In this document: one piece after another, positions 1 to 8,928 of the stretch | Numbering within the stretch: the stretch's first letter is position 1 | How the letters are laid out: every line of letters begins with the position of its first letter | Source of the DNA: Solidesulfovibrio carbinolicus | Lineage (GTDB): Bacteria; Desulfobacterota; Desulfovibrionia; Desulfovibrionales; Desulfovibrionaceae | Direction of reading: 5' to 3' | DNA: 64,000 nt | Assembly: GCF_004135975.1 (NCBI RefSeq) | Contig: NZ_CP026538.1 | Location: 372,001 to 436,000, forward strand | Notes under the pieces: model-generated | Seen by the model: only the letters and a program-made list of their open reading frames with translations | Told to the model about the DNA's origin: nothing | Database searches by the model: none | Program-made: the position numbers and the translations under genes

Positions 1-2489
1 TAAGCCCCGCCGCGCACCCGCACCCGGTCCCAGAGATAGGCCATGCGCAGGTAGCGGCTGGCCACCAGATCCGCGCCGTCAAAGCTCCAGCCGGTGGTGG
101 TCAGGTCCAGTCCCAGGCCGACGTAGTGGACCTGGGCCGGGATGGCCAGGCCTTCGGCGGCGGGCAGGCCGGGGCGGGACCAGGCCTGGGGCGCGGGGGC
201 GGCCCCGGGCAGGCCGGTGAGGAAATCGGCCAGGGCCGTTTCCTGGGAGGCCATGGCCGCCTCGGACACGGTCAGCCCGGCCAGGGTTCCGGCCTGGGTC
301 AGGACGAGATCGCGCAGGGTTTCCAGGTCGGCCCGCACGCCGTCGTAGTCGGCTTCCAGGCGCGTGGCGAGTTCGCGCAGATACAGCAACTGGGACACGC
401 CGCGCAGGCGTTCGGCCGTGGCCCCGGCCAGGGTGTAGCGGGCGCGCAGGCGCGAGCCGGCCGTGGCATGACCGGCCGGAGCCAGCCGGCGCTCCAGGCG
501 CGAACGAGCCTCGGTGGCCATCTGGACAAACCGTTCGCGGTTGCCGAAATCGGTTTGGGTGAGGATTTCACCCAGGATTTCATAGAGATCGGGCATCTTG
601 TCCAGGGTCGCCTTGGCCCGCAGCACAAGTTTGGCCGCCACGGCGTCCGGGCCGGCGTCCACCACCCCGGCCACCATGGCCTCGCGGGTGATGCCGCCGG
701 TCTTGGCCGCGATGCGCCGGGTCAGGGTCACGGCGTCGAAACGCGGCGTGCCCAGTTCCAAAAGCGCCCGGCCAAACAGCGGAACCAGCGGAACAAGGCG
801 GTCGGGCAGGCCGGCTAAGGGGAAGGCCAGATCGACGTAGGCGATGCCGGCCGTTTCTATGGGATGGAGCAACAGTTCGGCCTGGCCGGCTTGGGCGGCG
901 CGCTCGGGGATGGGCGTTTCGTCGCGGGGCAGATCGGCCAGGGCCAGGGACGGGATGCGGGCCAGATCCTCGGGCGTGTCCGGGGTGTCCTGGAACTGAC
1001 GCAGGATGTCGAGATCCGCGGCGATGGCGGCCTTGGCGGCCTCGTCCAGGGCGGCGGCCACGGCGGCCAGCTCGGCTTTCTCCTCGGCGGCGCGCCGGGC
1101 GTCCAGCTCGGTGTCCGGGGTGAGCGTCAAGGTCACGCGGTGGGGATTATCCAGCAACCACAGGCGCATGGCGTCTTCGAGAACCTGCTCGCCGGCGGCC
1201 AGTCGGGCCTTGAGCCGGCCCAGGGGACCGGAAAAACGCAACGGGGACAAGGGGTCGCCGTCGTGCAGCCAGGTGGTCAGGGAGCGCAGCCACAAGGACA
1301 GTCCGCGCGGGAACGAGCCGGTGTTGTTTTCGCGCAGGGAAAATTCCAGGGCGTTGACCCCGGCTTCCACGGCGTCGGCCGGCAGGCCCTCGGCAGCCAG
1401 CTGGGTCAGGGTTTCGAGGATGAGCGTCTCCACCTGCCCCGTGGCCTCGGGAGCCACGCCCTTTAAGCCCACCGAGAAAAACATCTGGCGCAGTTCGCTC
1501 TCCAGTCCGCCGCCGGTCAAGTCCTCGCCCAGGCCGCTGTCGAGGAGCGCCTTGCGCAGGGGCGAGGTGGGCAGGCCGATGAGCACATGCTCCAGCACGT
1601 CGAAAACCATGACCAGATCCTGGTCGGCCACGTCGGGCAGCAGCCAGTTGCAGGCAACAAAGGCGCGCCCGGCCTGGCCCGGGGCGGCGGCGTAGGGCAT
1701 CTCGATTTTTTTCGGCGCGGCAAAGGGCTGCTGCCGGGCCACGGACGAGGCAGCCGGCCGGGCCTCGAAGCGGTCGAGGTAGGCCCCAAGCAGGCGCAGG
1801 CGCTCATCGGGATCGTCGTTGCCGGCAAAGAAGAAACGGCCGTTGCCGGGATGGTAGTAGGTCTCGTGGAAATTCTTGAAAGCATCAAAGGTCAGCGTCG
1901 GGATCACCTTGGGGTCGCCGCCGGAGTCCACGCCGTAGGTAGTGTCGGGAAACAGGGTGCGCTGGCAGAATTCGCCGAGCACGGAATCGGGCGAGGAGTA
2001 GACGCCCTTCATTTCATTGAAGACCACGCCGCTGCGGATCAGCTCGCCGCCGTCATTCCATTCAAAATGCCAGCCTTCCTGGAGGAAGACGGCCCGGGGG
2101 ATGCGGGGAAAAAACACGGCGTCGAGATAGACGTCAACCAGATTATAGAAGTCGCGCAGGTTGGTGGAGGCCACCGGGTAGCAGGTCTTGTCGGGGTAGG
2201 TGAAGGCGTTGAGAAAGGTGTTGAGCGACCCTTTGAGGAGTTCGACAAAGGGTTCCTTGACGGGGTATTTTTGCGATCCGCACAGGACCGAGTGTTCCAG
2301 GATATGGGGCACGCCGGTGGAGCAGGCGGGCGGGGTGCGGAAAGCCGCGCCGAAAACCTTGTTTTCGTCGTCGGAAATCAGGGAAAGGAGTTCGGCTCCG
2401 GTGCGGTCGTGGCGGTAGAGGATGGCCCTGGCGGCGTATTCTTCAACGATTTCGTCGCGAAGGACGGAAAAACCGTAGTGCTTGGACAT
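1..2489 (-). CDS. M16C presequence-type metalloprotease (PreP-like), C-terminus beyond window
   Basis: Reading the minus strand from the ATG at 2489 gives an uninterrupted frame of 829 codons that runs off the left edge, so the gene is 3'-partial. The inverted zinc motif HILEH (HxxEH) is at residues 62-66, followed by SVLCGS and the YPVKEPF motif. This arrangement is typical of the presequence protease / Cym1 branch of insulinase-like peptidases, which degrade short unstructured peptides inside a closed chamber. Family members are about 970 residues, so roughly 140 residues are missing. It is divergently oriented from the OmpA-like gene. The family call is secure; the substrate is unknown. 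Confidence 0.9.
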   Translation of the reverse strand, partial: MSKHYGFSVLRDEIVEEYAARAILYRHDRTGAELLSLISDDENKVFGAAFRTPPACSTGVPHILEHSVLCGSQKYPVKEPFVELLKGSLNTFLNAFTYPDKTCYPVASTNLRDFYNLVDVYLDAVFFPRIPRAVFLQEGWHFEWNDGGELIRSGVVFNEMKGVYSSPDSVLGEFCQRTLFPDTTYGVDSGGDPKVIPTLTFDAFKNFHETYYHPGNGRFFFAGNDDPDERLRLLGAYLDRFEARPAASSVARQQPFAAPKKIEMPYAAAPGQAGRAFVACNWLLPDVADQDLVMVFDVLEHVLIGLPTSPLRKALLDSGLGEDLTGGGLESELRQMFFSVGLKGVAPEATGQVETLILETLTQLAAEGLPADAVEAGVNALEFSLRENNTGSFPRGLSLWLRSLTTWLHDGDPLSPLRFSGPLGRLKARLAAGEQVLEDAMRLWLLDNPHRVTLTLTPDTELDARRAAEEKAELAAVAAALDEAAKAAIAADLDILRQFQDTPDTPEDLARIPSLALADLPRDETPIPERAAQAGQAELLLHPIETAGIAYVDLAFPLAGLPDRLVPLVPLFGRALLELGTPRFDAVTLTRRIAAKTGGITREAMVAGVVDAGPDAVAAKLVLRAKATLDKMPDLYEILGEILTQTDFGNRERFVQMATEARSRLERRLAPAGHATAGSRLRARYTLAGATAERLRGVSQLLYLRELATRLEADYDGVRADLETLRDLVLTQAGTLAGLTVSEAAMASQETALADFLTGLPGAAPAPQAWSRPGLPAAEGLAIPAQVHYVGLGLDLTTTGWSFDGADLVASRYLRMAYLWDRVRVRGGA

Positions 2490-2626
2490 CAGCGCTCCTG
2501 CGTTGTCGTTTGGCCGGCGGTCATGGCCGGCCAGGTTTTTTGTACACATTCAGAAGAAATATGCTATAGGCAGCCCAAGGGCCTGGCGCAAGGCGGCCCG
2601 AGGCTGAGGAATGGGGGCGCATCCAC

Positions 2627-2655
2627 TTGCGCTGCCTGGCAAAAAGAACTATATG
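2627..2655 (+). promoter_or_regulatory. possible sigma70-type promoter for the VWA-OmpA gene
   Basis: TTGCGC and TATATG are separated by 17 bp in the 340-bp divergent intergenic region (2490-2829). Matches to consensus are 3/6 and 4/6. It would leave a leader of about 170 nt, containing a small GC-rich hairpin near 2750 and a strong ribosome binding site (GGAGGG) just before the ATG at 2830. A second candidate with an extended -10 (TGCTATAG) lies near 2560-2575. Nothing else was recognised in this intergenic stretch. Confidence 0.3.
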
Positions 2656-2829
2656 TTAAACCGGAGAACAGAGGGAAGCACCCTGGAAGGTCGTCATTTC
2701 AAGAGGTTACGACACGACAGGGGGCTTGGGGTTCTTCCGCCCGCGGGCGGGAAAATCCCGTTTCAGGCTAATGAGGGTGGTTTTTTTTAGGCAAGGGTGA
2801 ATCTCATTCACTACTCCGAGGAGGGAGTT

Positions 2830-3867
2830 ATGAACAAGAAACTGCAAGTCGTGTTGGTGGCTCTGGTCGCCCTGCTGCTGGGATTCAGCGGTCCGGCCAT
2901 GGCCAAGAAGCAGGTCCCGAAGGTCGACAACTTCATTTACTTCATCGACCATTCCAGCTCCATGGCGTTTTCCTATAAGGGACAGCGTTATGTGCAGTTT
3001 GGCGGCGTCTCCAAGATCATGATGGCCAAGTCCCTGGCCCGTGAACTGAACAAGATGACCCCCGAACTGGGCTACAAGGCCGGTCTGTACACCTTCGCTC
3101 CGTACAAGGAGTACGCTGCGATGGCCCCGTACAAGCAGGCCACCATGGCTGCCGCTGTTGAAAAGATCAACACCGACTACACCGTTTACGGCCGCATGAC
3201 CCCCATGGGCAAGGGCCTGGAAGATCTGGACAAGCTGCCCGTCTCGACCCTGAGCGGCAAGACCGGCGTGTTCATCTTCTCCGACGGCGACTCCAACTGC
3301 GGCGTCGATCCCGTGGCCGTGGCCCAGTCCCTGAAGGCCAAGTACGGCGACAACCTGTGCTTCTACGTTGTCGACCTGTCCGACAACAAGCACGGCCAGC
3401 AGGTCCTCAAGGCCATCGCCGCCCTGGGCAAGTGCAACTGCATCGAGCTCGGCGAAGAGCTGCTCCGCAACGAGGCCGCCCGCGAGAAGTTCCTCGAGTG
3501 CGCCCTGTACGAGTGGATCGAAGACGAAATCGTCGTCTTCCGCAGCATCTACTTCGACTTCGACAAGTACAACATCAAGCCCGAATTCGTGCCCGTCCTT
3601 GAAGAAGGCACCGCCATCATCAAGTCCAAGACCGGCATGAAGGTCATCCTCGAGGGCCACACCGACTCCATCGGCTCCGAGCAGTACAACATGAAGCTCG
3701 GCCAGCGCCGCGCCGACTCGGTCAAGGCCTTCTTCGTGAAGAAGGGCATCGACGCCTCCCGCATCGAGACCATCAGCTTCGGCGAGTCCGATCCGGTGGC
3801 CACCAACAAGACCGCTCAGGGCCGCGCTCTGAACCGTCGCTGCGTGATCAAGTTCAAGTCCATGTAG
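2830..3867 (+). CDS. VWA domain plus OmpA C-terminal domain, exported envelope protein
   Basis: A 345-residue protein. The ATG at 2830 is chosen over the upstream in-frame start at 2797 because a GAGGAGGGAG ribosome site lies just before it and a signal peptide follows immediately (cleavage probably after AMA at residue 25). A von Willebrand A-like domain begins near residue 34 with a MIDAS motif DHSSS at 40-44. The last about 110 residues form an OmpA peptidoglycan-binding domain (YFDFDKYNIKPE, then GHTDSIGSEQYN and the RALNRR ending). Codon choice is strongly biased (AAG, CTG, GGC, ATC), suggesting high expression. It probably anchors an extracytoplasmic adhesive or scaffold domain to the cell wall. 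The terminator at 3889-3921 follows. Confidence 0.85.
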   Translation: MNKKLQVVLVALVALLLGFSGPAMAKKQVPKVDNFIYFIDHSSSMAFSYKGQRYVQFGGVSKIMMAKSLARELNKMTPELGYKAGLYTFAPYKEYAAMAPYKQATMAAAVEKINTDYTVYGRMTPMGKGLEDLDKLPVSTLSGKTGVFIFSDGDSNCGVDPVAVAQSLKAKYGDNLCFYVVDLSDNKHGQQVLKAIAALGKCNCIELGEELLRNEAAREKFLECALYEWIEDEIVVFRSIYFDFDKYNIKPEFVPVLEEGTAIIKSKTGMKVILEGHTDSIGSEQYNMKLGQRRADSVKAFFVKKGIDASRIETISFGESDPVATNKTAQGRALNRRCVIKFKSM

Positions 3868-3888
3868 TGAGACTTCCACGTCTCGCCG

Positions 3889-3921
3889 GCCAGACGCCCC
3901 GCCAGGGGCGTCTGGCTTTTT
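3889..3921 (+). terminator. intrinsic terminator after the VWA-OmpA gene
   Basis: A perfect 12-bp stem (GCCAGACGCCCC with its complement, 4-nt loop) at 3889-3916 is followed by five T. It lies 21 bp after the stop codon and just before the LysM gene start at 3938, so some read-through is possible. Confidence 0.9.
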
Positions 3922-3937
3922 GATCGGAGAACACCCC

Positions 3938-4858
3938 ATGCCCACCGTTCGAAGCACCCTCGCCGCCCTCGCTCTCCTTCTTTTTGCCGCCTCCGCCGCC
4001 TTTGCCGGCCTGCACGTCTATCCCGCCGACGGCCCGGCTCCGACTGTCGCGGTCGATACGCCAAAGCCCCTGACCTACAAGGTCGAAAAGGGCGACACCG
4101 TGGCCGTCATCGCCAAGAAGTTCGGCGTGGACGGCAAGGCGTTACTCGCCGCCAACAATCTGGCCGACGCCAAAAAGCTCAAGGCCGGACAAACCCTGAC
4201 CATTCCCGGCAAGACCGCCGCGCCGGCCCCTGTGGCCGCCGTGCCGGCCAAGGCCGAGACCAAGCCTGCCGTTGCGGCTCCGGCCCCTGTGGCCGTTGCG
4301 CCGGCTCCGGTGGTGGCGGAAAAGCCCGACGCCACGGCCCGCAAGGCCGGCGGCAAGGAAGCCCTGGACCCGGGCGTGGTCGAGGAAAAGCCCGTCAAGG
4401 GCAAGAAAGGCAAGAAGGGCGCGGAACCGGCCCCTGTCCCGGCCCCGACGGTGGAGCTCACCGACAAGATGCGGGCGTCATTTGGCAAGACCGGCGTGAT
4501 TGGCAACGCCACCGACGTGCCCCAGCCCATCCGTGACGAATTCTGGCGTTATGCCCAGAAGTGGGTGGACGAGCTGGACCGCCTGGGCGTCGGCACCATG
4601 GCCAACAAGAAGATCAAGCAGGTCGGCAGCCAGTGGGAGGCCACCTACCGCATCATCATCCGCGAATCCCTGGGCGCCGAGGTCAAGCGCGTGGAGTACG
4701 ACCACACGCCCTACGTCGGCCACATCACCTACATGCAGCGGGTCTACACCAGCGTCGGACCGACCAAGGAGGCCGCCTTGCGCGGTCCCTGGACCGAGAA
4801 GGACGAAGCCATCCGCGAGATCTTCAGCTACTCCGGCAAGACCAAGGCCTGGCGCTAA
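3938..4858 (+). CDS. exported LysM-domain protein
   Basis: A 306-residue protein with an N-terminal signal peptide (hydrophobic core at residues 8-22, ending AFA). One LysM peptidoglycan-binding module lies at about residues 45-90 (YKVEKGDTVAVIAKKFGV, then AGQTLTIPG). An Ala/Pro/Lys-rich linker follows to about residue 175, and then a C-terminal globular region of about 130 residues that I do not recognise. The ATG at 3938 has GGAGA upstream, which overlaps the tail of the preceding terminator. It sits between two strong terminators and may be translated from its own message. A role in the cell wall, possibly with the OmpA-like neighbour, is inferred from domain type and position only. Confidence 0.8.
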   Translation: MPTVRSTLAALALLLFAASAAFAGLHVYPADGPAPTVAVDTPKPLTYKVEKGDTVAVIAKKFGVDGKALLAANNLADAKKLKAGQTLTIPGKTAAPAPVAAVPAKAETKPAVAAPAPVAVAPAPVVAEKPDATARKAGGKEALDPGVVEEKPVKGKKGKKGAEPAPVPAPTVELTDKMRASFGKTGVIGNATDVPQPIRDEFWRYAQKWVDELDRLGVGTMANKKIKQVGSQWEATYRIIIRESLGAEVKRVEYDHTPYVGHITYMQRVYTSVGPTKEAALRGPWTEKDEAIREIFSYSGKTKAWR

Positions 4859-4881
4859 CAAGACGGCCAGGAAACGATTTC

Positions 4882-4913
4882 GCCCCCCGAAGCAACGCTT
4901 CGGGGGGCTTTTT
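4882..4913 (+). terminator. intrinsic terminator; target of group IIC intron insertion
   Basis: A perfect 12-bp stem (GCCCCCCGAAGC with its complement) and 3-nt loop at 4882-4908, followed by TTTTT. The first group II intron begins four bases after the T-run (GTGTG at 4917). This is the preferred integration context of class C introns. Confidence 0.92.
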
Positions 4914-4916
4914 CAT

Positions 4917-6774
4917 GTGTGCCGAGCATGCGCGTCAGCTTGGAGGTGCAAGTCCTCTATCCAGCCTGATGGAGGCGAAGGATTAGCGAAGGGCAAGGGC
5001 GTCGTCGTGAGGCGGGGTCTGAAGGAAGCCTGGAGCAAAACCGCGACCCGATGAACAAGAACCGGATACGAGGCAGTCATGGGCGGACGAGCGGGCATGA
5101 GATCGCGAAGTCCCTATCCATCAAGGCCCATGGCTGTATATCCGGCGGGTGTGCGGGGAAGGCGGACGTGCTTACCTCGGGAGGTCCGCGCCATGTCCCG
5201 GAATCGAGACTGAGGCGGCAGCAATGCCGCCTGATCGTGGCGCGGAAGTCAGCAGAGGCCATAGTAGGCGCAAGCCGAAGGGCCAAACGGCAAGGAGCGG
5301 TAAGTAGGCCCTATGTCTCATGGCGTTTTGCGGCGGAATACCGGTAGACCGGCCTTGGCGGGTGAAAGCAGGGGTGAAGCCCCGAGGATGCCTGTTGGAG
5401 GGACCGAAACGTCCATGGCGGCACAGGAAACCGAAAGCCCGGCGTCAACCAGGCACTTGATGGAAGCGGTCTGCGAGAGGGCAAACCTCCGGGAGGCGCT
5501 CAAGCGAGTCAAGGGCAACAAGGGCAGTGCGGGGATCGACGGCATGACCGTGGATCAGCTTACGGACTACCTCAAGGAGCACTGGCCGGACATCAGGCAA
5601 CGGCTTCTCACGGGCGCGTACCGGCCCAGCCCGGTGAACCGGGTGGAGATTCCCAAGCCGGATGGCGGCAAACGCAAGCTCGGCATTCCCACCGTACTCG
5701 ACCGATTCGTGCAACAGGCGGTGATGCAGGTTTTGCAGCGCCTGTTGGATCCCTCCTTCTCCGAGCACAGCTACGGCTTCCGGCCCCGGCGCTCGGCCCA
5801 TCAGGCGGTGCGCCAGGCCCAGGAGCACATCGCTCGGGGCTTGCGCTTCGTGGTGGACATCGACCTGGAGAAGTTCTTCGACCGGGTCAACCACGACATC
5901 CTGATGGGGCTTTTGGCCAAGCGGCTGGAAGACAAACGCATGCTCCGGCTCATCCGTGCGTTCCTGAACGCGGGGGTGATGGAGAGAGGGCTCGTAGGCC
6001 CGACGGACGAAGGGACGCCGCAAGGCGGTCCCCTTTCGCCGCTGTTGTCGAACATCGTGCTCGACGTCTTGGACCGGGAACTTGAGAGACGCGGCCACCG
6101 CTTTGTGCGCTACGCGGATGATTGCAATATCTACGTGCGCAGTAGGCGAGCCGGAGAGCGGACAATGCACAGCATCAGCCGTTTTCTGGAAAAGCGCCTC
6201 AAGCTCAAGGTGAACGCAGGGAAAAGTGCGGTGGACAGGCCAGCCCGGCGGAAGTTTCTCGGAGTCAGCTTTACGGCCGGAAGTGAGCCGCGACGGCGGA
6301 TAGCGCCGCAGGCGATCAAGCGGTTCAAAGGCAGAATCCGTGAACTGTCCGGTACGGGACGGAGTATCGAAACGACGGTGGAACGTCTATCGGTCTACCT
6401 GCGCGGCTGGATCGGGTACTTTGGATTCTGCCAGGCGAAATCAGTGCTCAAAGGCCTGGACTCATGGCTCAGGCGTCGCTTGCGATGCGTGTTGTGGCGG
6501 CAGTGGAAACGGGGGCGGAAGCGGTTTGCTGAACTGAGGTCAAGGGGCGTAGGTAAAGACCTTGCCGCTCAAACGGCCGGAAGTCCTCTCGGACCTTGGC
6601 ATATCAGCCGAAGCCCGGCCCTGAGCATCGCTCTGCCCAACAGCTATTTTGCCTCACTCGGACTGCCAACCCTAGGTGCCAGGTGAACGCTTAACCTGCC
6701 GAACCGCCGTGTACGGACCCGTATGCACGGTGGTGTGGGAGGAGGGGAGCCGCAAGGCTCCCCCCTATCCCGAT
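4917..6774 (+). mobile_element. group IIC intron, upstream copy (1858 bp)
   Basis: The 5' end GTGTG (4917) and 3' end CCCGAT (6774) fit the GUGYG...AY boundary rule. About 500 nt of structured 5' RNA (domains I-III) precede the maturase, which occupies domain IV. Domain V is at about 6703-6733 (a CCGCCGTG stem with a TACG/CGTA inner helix). Domain VI is a GGGGAGCC/GGCTCCCC hairpin with a GCAA tetraloop and a CCTA bulge before the 3' end. It sits directly after the terminator hairpin at 4882-4913. It abuts the second copy without a single intervening base; the two copies are 1858 bp each and differ at only three positions that I could find. Confidence 0.93.
5415..6686 (+). CDS. ltrA: group IIC intron reverse transcriptase/maturase (copy A)
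   Basis: A 423-residue intron-encoded protein. The ATG at 5415 is preferred (GGAGGGA about 11 nt upstream); in-frame alternatives are the ATG at 5388 and a further upstream start at 5313. RT blocks are visible: GIDGMTVDQL, GIPTVLDRFVQQA, SYGFRPRRSAHQAV, VVDIDLEKFFDRVNHD, GTPQGGPLSPLLSN and the catalytic YADD at 233-236. The maturase (GIIM) region follows (YLRGWIGYFGFCQ, WLRRRLR). No HNH endonuclease domain is present, as in class C introns. From memory the sequence is close to the Geobacillus GsI-IIC enzyme. It splices its own intron and copies it into new sites. Confidence 0.95.
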   Translation: MAAQETESPASTRHLMEAVCERANLREALKRVKGNKGSAGIDGMTVDQLTDYLKEHWPDIRQRLLTGAYRPSPVNRVEIPKPDGGKRKLGIPTVLDRFVQQAVMQVLQRLLDPSFSEHSYGFRPRRSAHQAVRQAQEHIARGLRFVVDIDLEKFFDRVNHDILMGLLAKRLEDKRMLRLIRAFLNAGVMERGLVGPTDEGTPQGGPLSPLLSNIVLDVLDRELERRGHRFVRYADDCNIYVRSRRAGERTMHSISRFLEKRLKLKVNAGKSAVDRPARRKFLGVSFTAGSEPRRRIAPQAIKRFKGRIRELSGTGRSIETTVERLSVYLRGWIGYFGFCQAKSVLKGLDSWLRRRLRCVLWRQWKRGRKRFAELRSRGVGKDLAAQTAGSPLGPWHISRSPALSIALPNSYFASLGLPTLGAR

Positions 6775-8632
6775 GTGTGCCGAGCATGCGCGTCAGCTTG
6801 GAGGTGCAAGTCCTCTATCCAGCCTGATGGAGGCGAAGGATTAGCGAAGGGCAAGGGCGTCGTCGTGAGGCGGGGTCTGAAGGAAGCCTGGAGCAAAACC
6901 GCGACCCGATGAACAAGAACCGGATACGAGGCAGTCATGGGCGGACGAGCGGGCATGAGATCGCGAAGTCCCTATCCATCAAGGCCCATGGCTGTATATC
7001 CGGCGGGTGTGCGGGGAAGGCGGACGTGCTTACCTCGGGAGGTCCGCGCCATGTCCCGGAATCGAGACTGAGGCGGCAGCAATGCCGCCTGATCGTGGCG
7101 CGGAAGTCAGCAGAGGCCATAGTAGGCGCAAGCCGAAGGGCCAAACGGCAAGGAGCGGTAAGTAGGCCCTATGTCTCATGGCGTTTTGCGGCGGAATACC
7201 GGTAGACCGGCCTTGGCGGGTGAAAGCAGGGGTGAAGCCCCGAGGATGCCTGTTGGAGGGACCGAAACGTCCATGGCGGCACAGGAAACCGAAAGCCCGG
7301 CGTCAACCAGGCACTTGATGGAAGCGGTCTGCGAGAGGGCAAACCTCCGGGAGGCGCTCAAGCGAGTCAAGGGCAACAAGGGCAGTGCGGGGATCGACGG
7401 CATGACCGTGGATCAGCTTACGGACTACCTCAAGGAGCACTGGCCGGACATCAGGCAACGGCTTCTCACGGGCGCGTACCGGCCCAGCCCGGTGAACCGG
7501 GTGGAGATTCCCAAGCCGGATGGCGGCAAACGCAAGCTCGGCATTCCCACCGTACTCGACCGATTCGTGCAACAGGCGGTGATGCAGGTTTTGCAGCGCC
7601 TGTTGGATCCCTCCTTCTCCGAGCACAGCTACGGCTTCCGGCCCCGGCGCTCGGCCCATCAGGCGGTGCGCCAGGCCCAGGAGCACATCGCTCGGGGCTT
7701 GCGCTTCGTGGTGGACATCGACCTGGAGAAGTTCTTCGACCGGGTCAACCACGACATCCTGATGGGGCTTTTGGCCAAGCGGCTGGAAGACAAACGCATG
7801 CTCCGGCTCATCCGTGCGTTCCTGAACGCGGGGGTGATGGAGAGAGGGCTCGTAGGCCCGACGGACGAAGGGACGCCGCAAGGCGGTCCCCTTTCACCGC
7901 TGTTGTCGAACATCGTGCTCGACGTCTTGGACCGGGAACTTGAGAGACGCGGCCACCGCTTTGTGCGCTACGCGGATGATTGCAATATCTATGTGCGCAG
8001 TAGGCGGGCCGGAGAGCGGACAATGCACAGCATCAGCCGTTTTCTGGAAAAGCGCCTCAAGCTCAAGGTGAACGCAGGGAAAAGTGCGGTGGACAGGCCA
8101 GCCCGGCGGAAGTTTCTCGGAGTCAGCTTTACGGCCGGAAGTGAGCCGCGACGGCGGATAGCGCCGCAGGCGATCAAGCGGTTCAAAGGCAGAATCCGTG
8201 AACTGTCCGGTACGGGACGGAGTATCGAAACGACGGTGGAACGTCTATCGGTCTACCTGCGCGGCTGGATCGGGTACTTTGGATTCTGCCAGGCGAAATC
8301 AGTGCTCAAAGGCCTGGACTCATGGCTCAGGCGTCGCTTGCGATGCGTGTTGTGGCGGCAGTGGAAACGGGGGCGGAAGCGGTTTGCTGAACTGAGGTCA
8401 AGGGGCGTAGGTAAAGACCTTGCCGCTCAAACGGCCGGAAGTCCTCTCGGACCTTGGCATATCAGCCGAAGCCCGGCCCTGAGCATCGCTCTGCCCAACA
8501 GCTATTTTGCCTCACTCGGACTGCCAACCCTAGGTGCCAGGTGAACGCTTAACCTGCCGAACCGCCGTGTACGGACCCGTATGCACGGTGGTGTGGGAGG
8601 AGGGGAGCCGCAAGGCTCCCCCCTATCCCGAT
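6775..8632 (+). mobile_element. group IIC intron, downstream tandem copy (1858 bp)
   Basis: It starts with GTGTG at 6775, immediately after the last base of the upstream copy, and ends CCCGAT at 8632. Host sequence (GGCGCTGGGA) resumes at 8633. Sequence and structure match copy A throughout, including domains V and VI at about 8559-8632. Only three differences were found, at 7896, 7992 and 8007, all third-codon-position transitions in the maturase. The original empty site would read ...CTTTTTCAT|GGCGCTGG. The host stretch 8633-8928 holds no gene that I can support. Confidence 0.92.
7273..8544 (+). CDS. ltrA: group IIC intron reverse transcriptase/maturase (copy B)
   Basis: Predicted protein identical, residue for residue, to that of the upstream intron copy (423 aa). 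It has the same RT blocks, YADD at 233-236 and maturase region, and no endonuclease domain. Three silent substitutions distinguish the genes: Ser208, Tyr240 and Arg245. Both copies are intact, so either protein could serve either intron. The start at 7273 is chosen by the same GGAGGGA signal. Confidence 0.95.
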   Translation: MAAQETESPASTRHLMEAVCERANLREALKRVKGNKGSAGIDGMTVDQLTDYLKEHWPDIRQRLLTGAYRPSPVNRVEIPKPDGGKRKLGIPTVLDRFVQQAVMQVLQRLLDPSFSEHSYGFRPRRSAHQAVRQAQEHIARGLRFVVDIDLEKFFDRVNHDILMGLLAKRLEDKRMLRLIRAFLNAGVMERGLVGPTDEGTPQGGPLSPLLSNIVLDVLDRELERRGHRFVRYADDCNIYVRSRRAGERTMHSISRFLEKRLKLKVNAGKSAVDRPARRKFLGVSFTAGSEPRRRIAPQAIKRFKGRIRELSGTGRSIETTVERLSVYLRGWIGYFGFCQAKSVLKGLDSWLRRRLRCVLWRQWKRGRKRFAELRSRGVGKDLAAQTAGSPLGPWHISRSPALSIALPNSYFASLGLPTLGAR

Positions 8633-8928
8633 GGCGCTGGGAAGGCGCGACGGCCGATCCAAGACGCCTTCCACCAGGCTGCTCAAGGGCCAGGGGCCAG
8701 GCGGTTCCCCCACGGAAAACCAGGAAAGACTCCTAACCTTCCTACCGGTCCGTCAATCATCCCCTAGCCTCTCCTTTAAACCTTTCCTCCATTCGGGCGT
8801 CCGGAGGCCCAGGCCCCCGGATGCCTAACGCCCTGTTCTCCTTATCCCTTTTTCTTCCAAACCTCGCGGCTGCGGGCGTTTTTTTTCTGGACGCCGGCCC
8901 AGGTCTTGGTGGCCAGGAACGCTTCGGG

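Noticed and set aside
126-1695. Long plus-strand open frames rich in Gly, Gln and Arg
   Set aside because: They lie antisense to the M16C peptidase frame and have shadow-like composition, as expected in GC-rich coding DNA.
5051-5347. 98-codon frame in the 5' part of both introns (also 6909-7205)
   Set aside because: It falls in the structured domain I-III RNA and is identical in both copies only because the introns are identical; composition is not protein-like.
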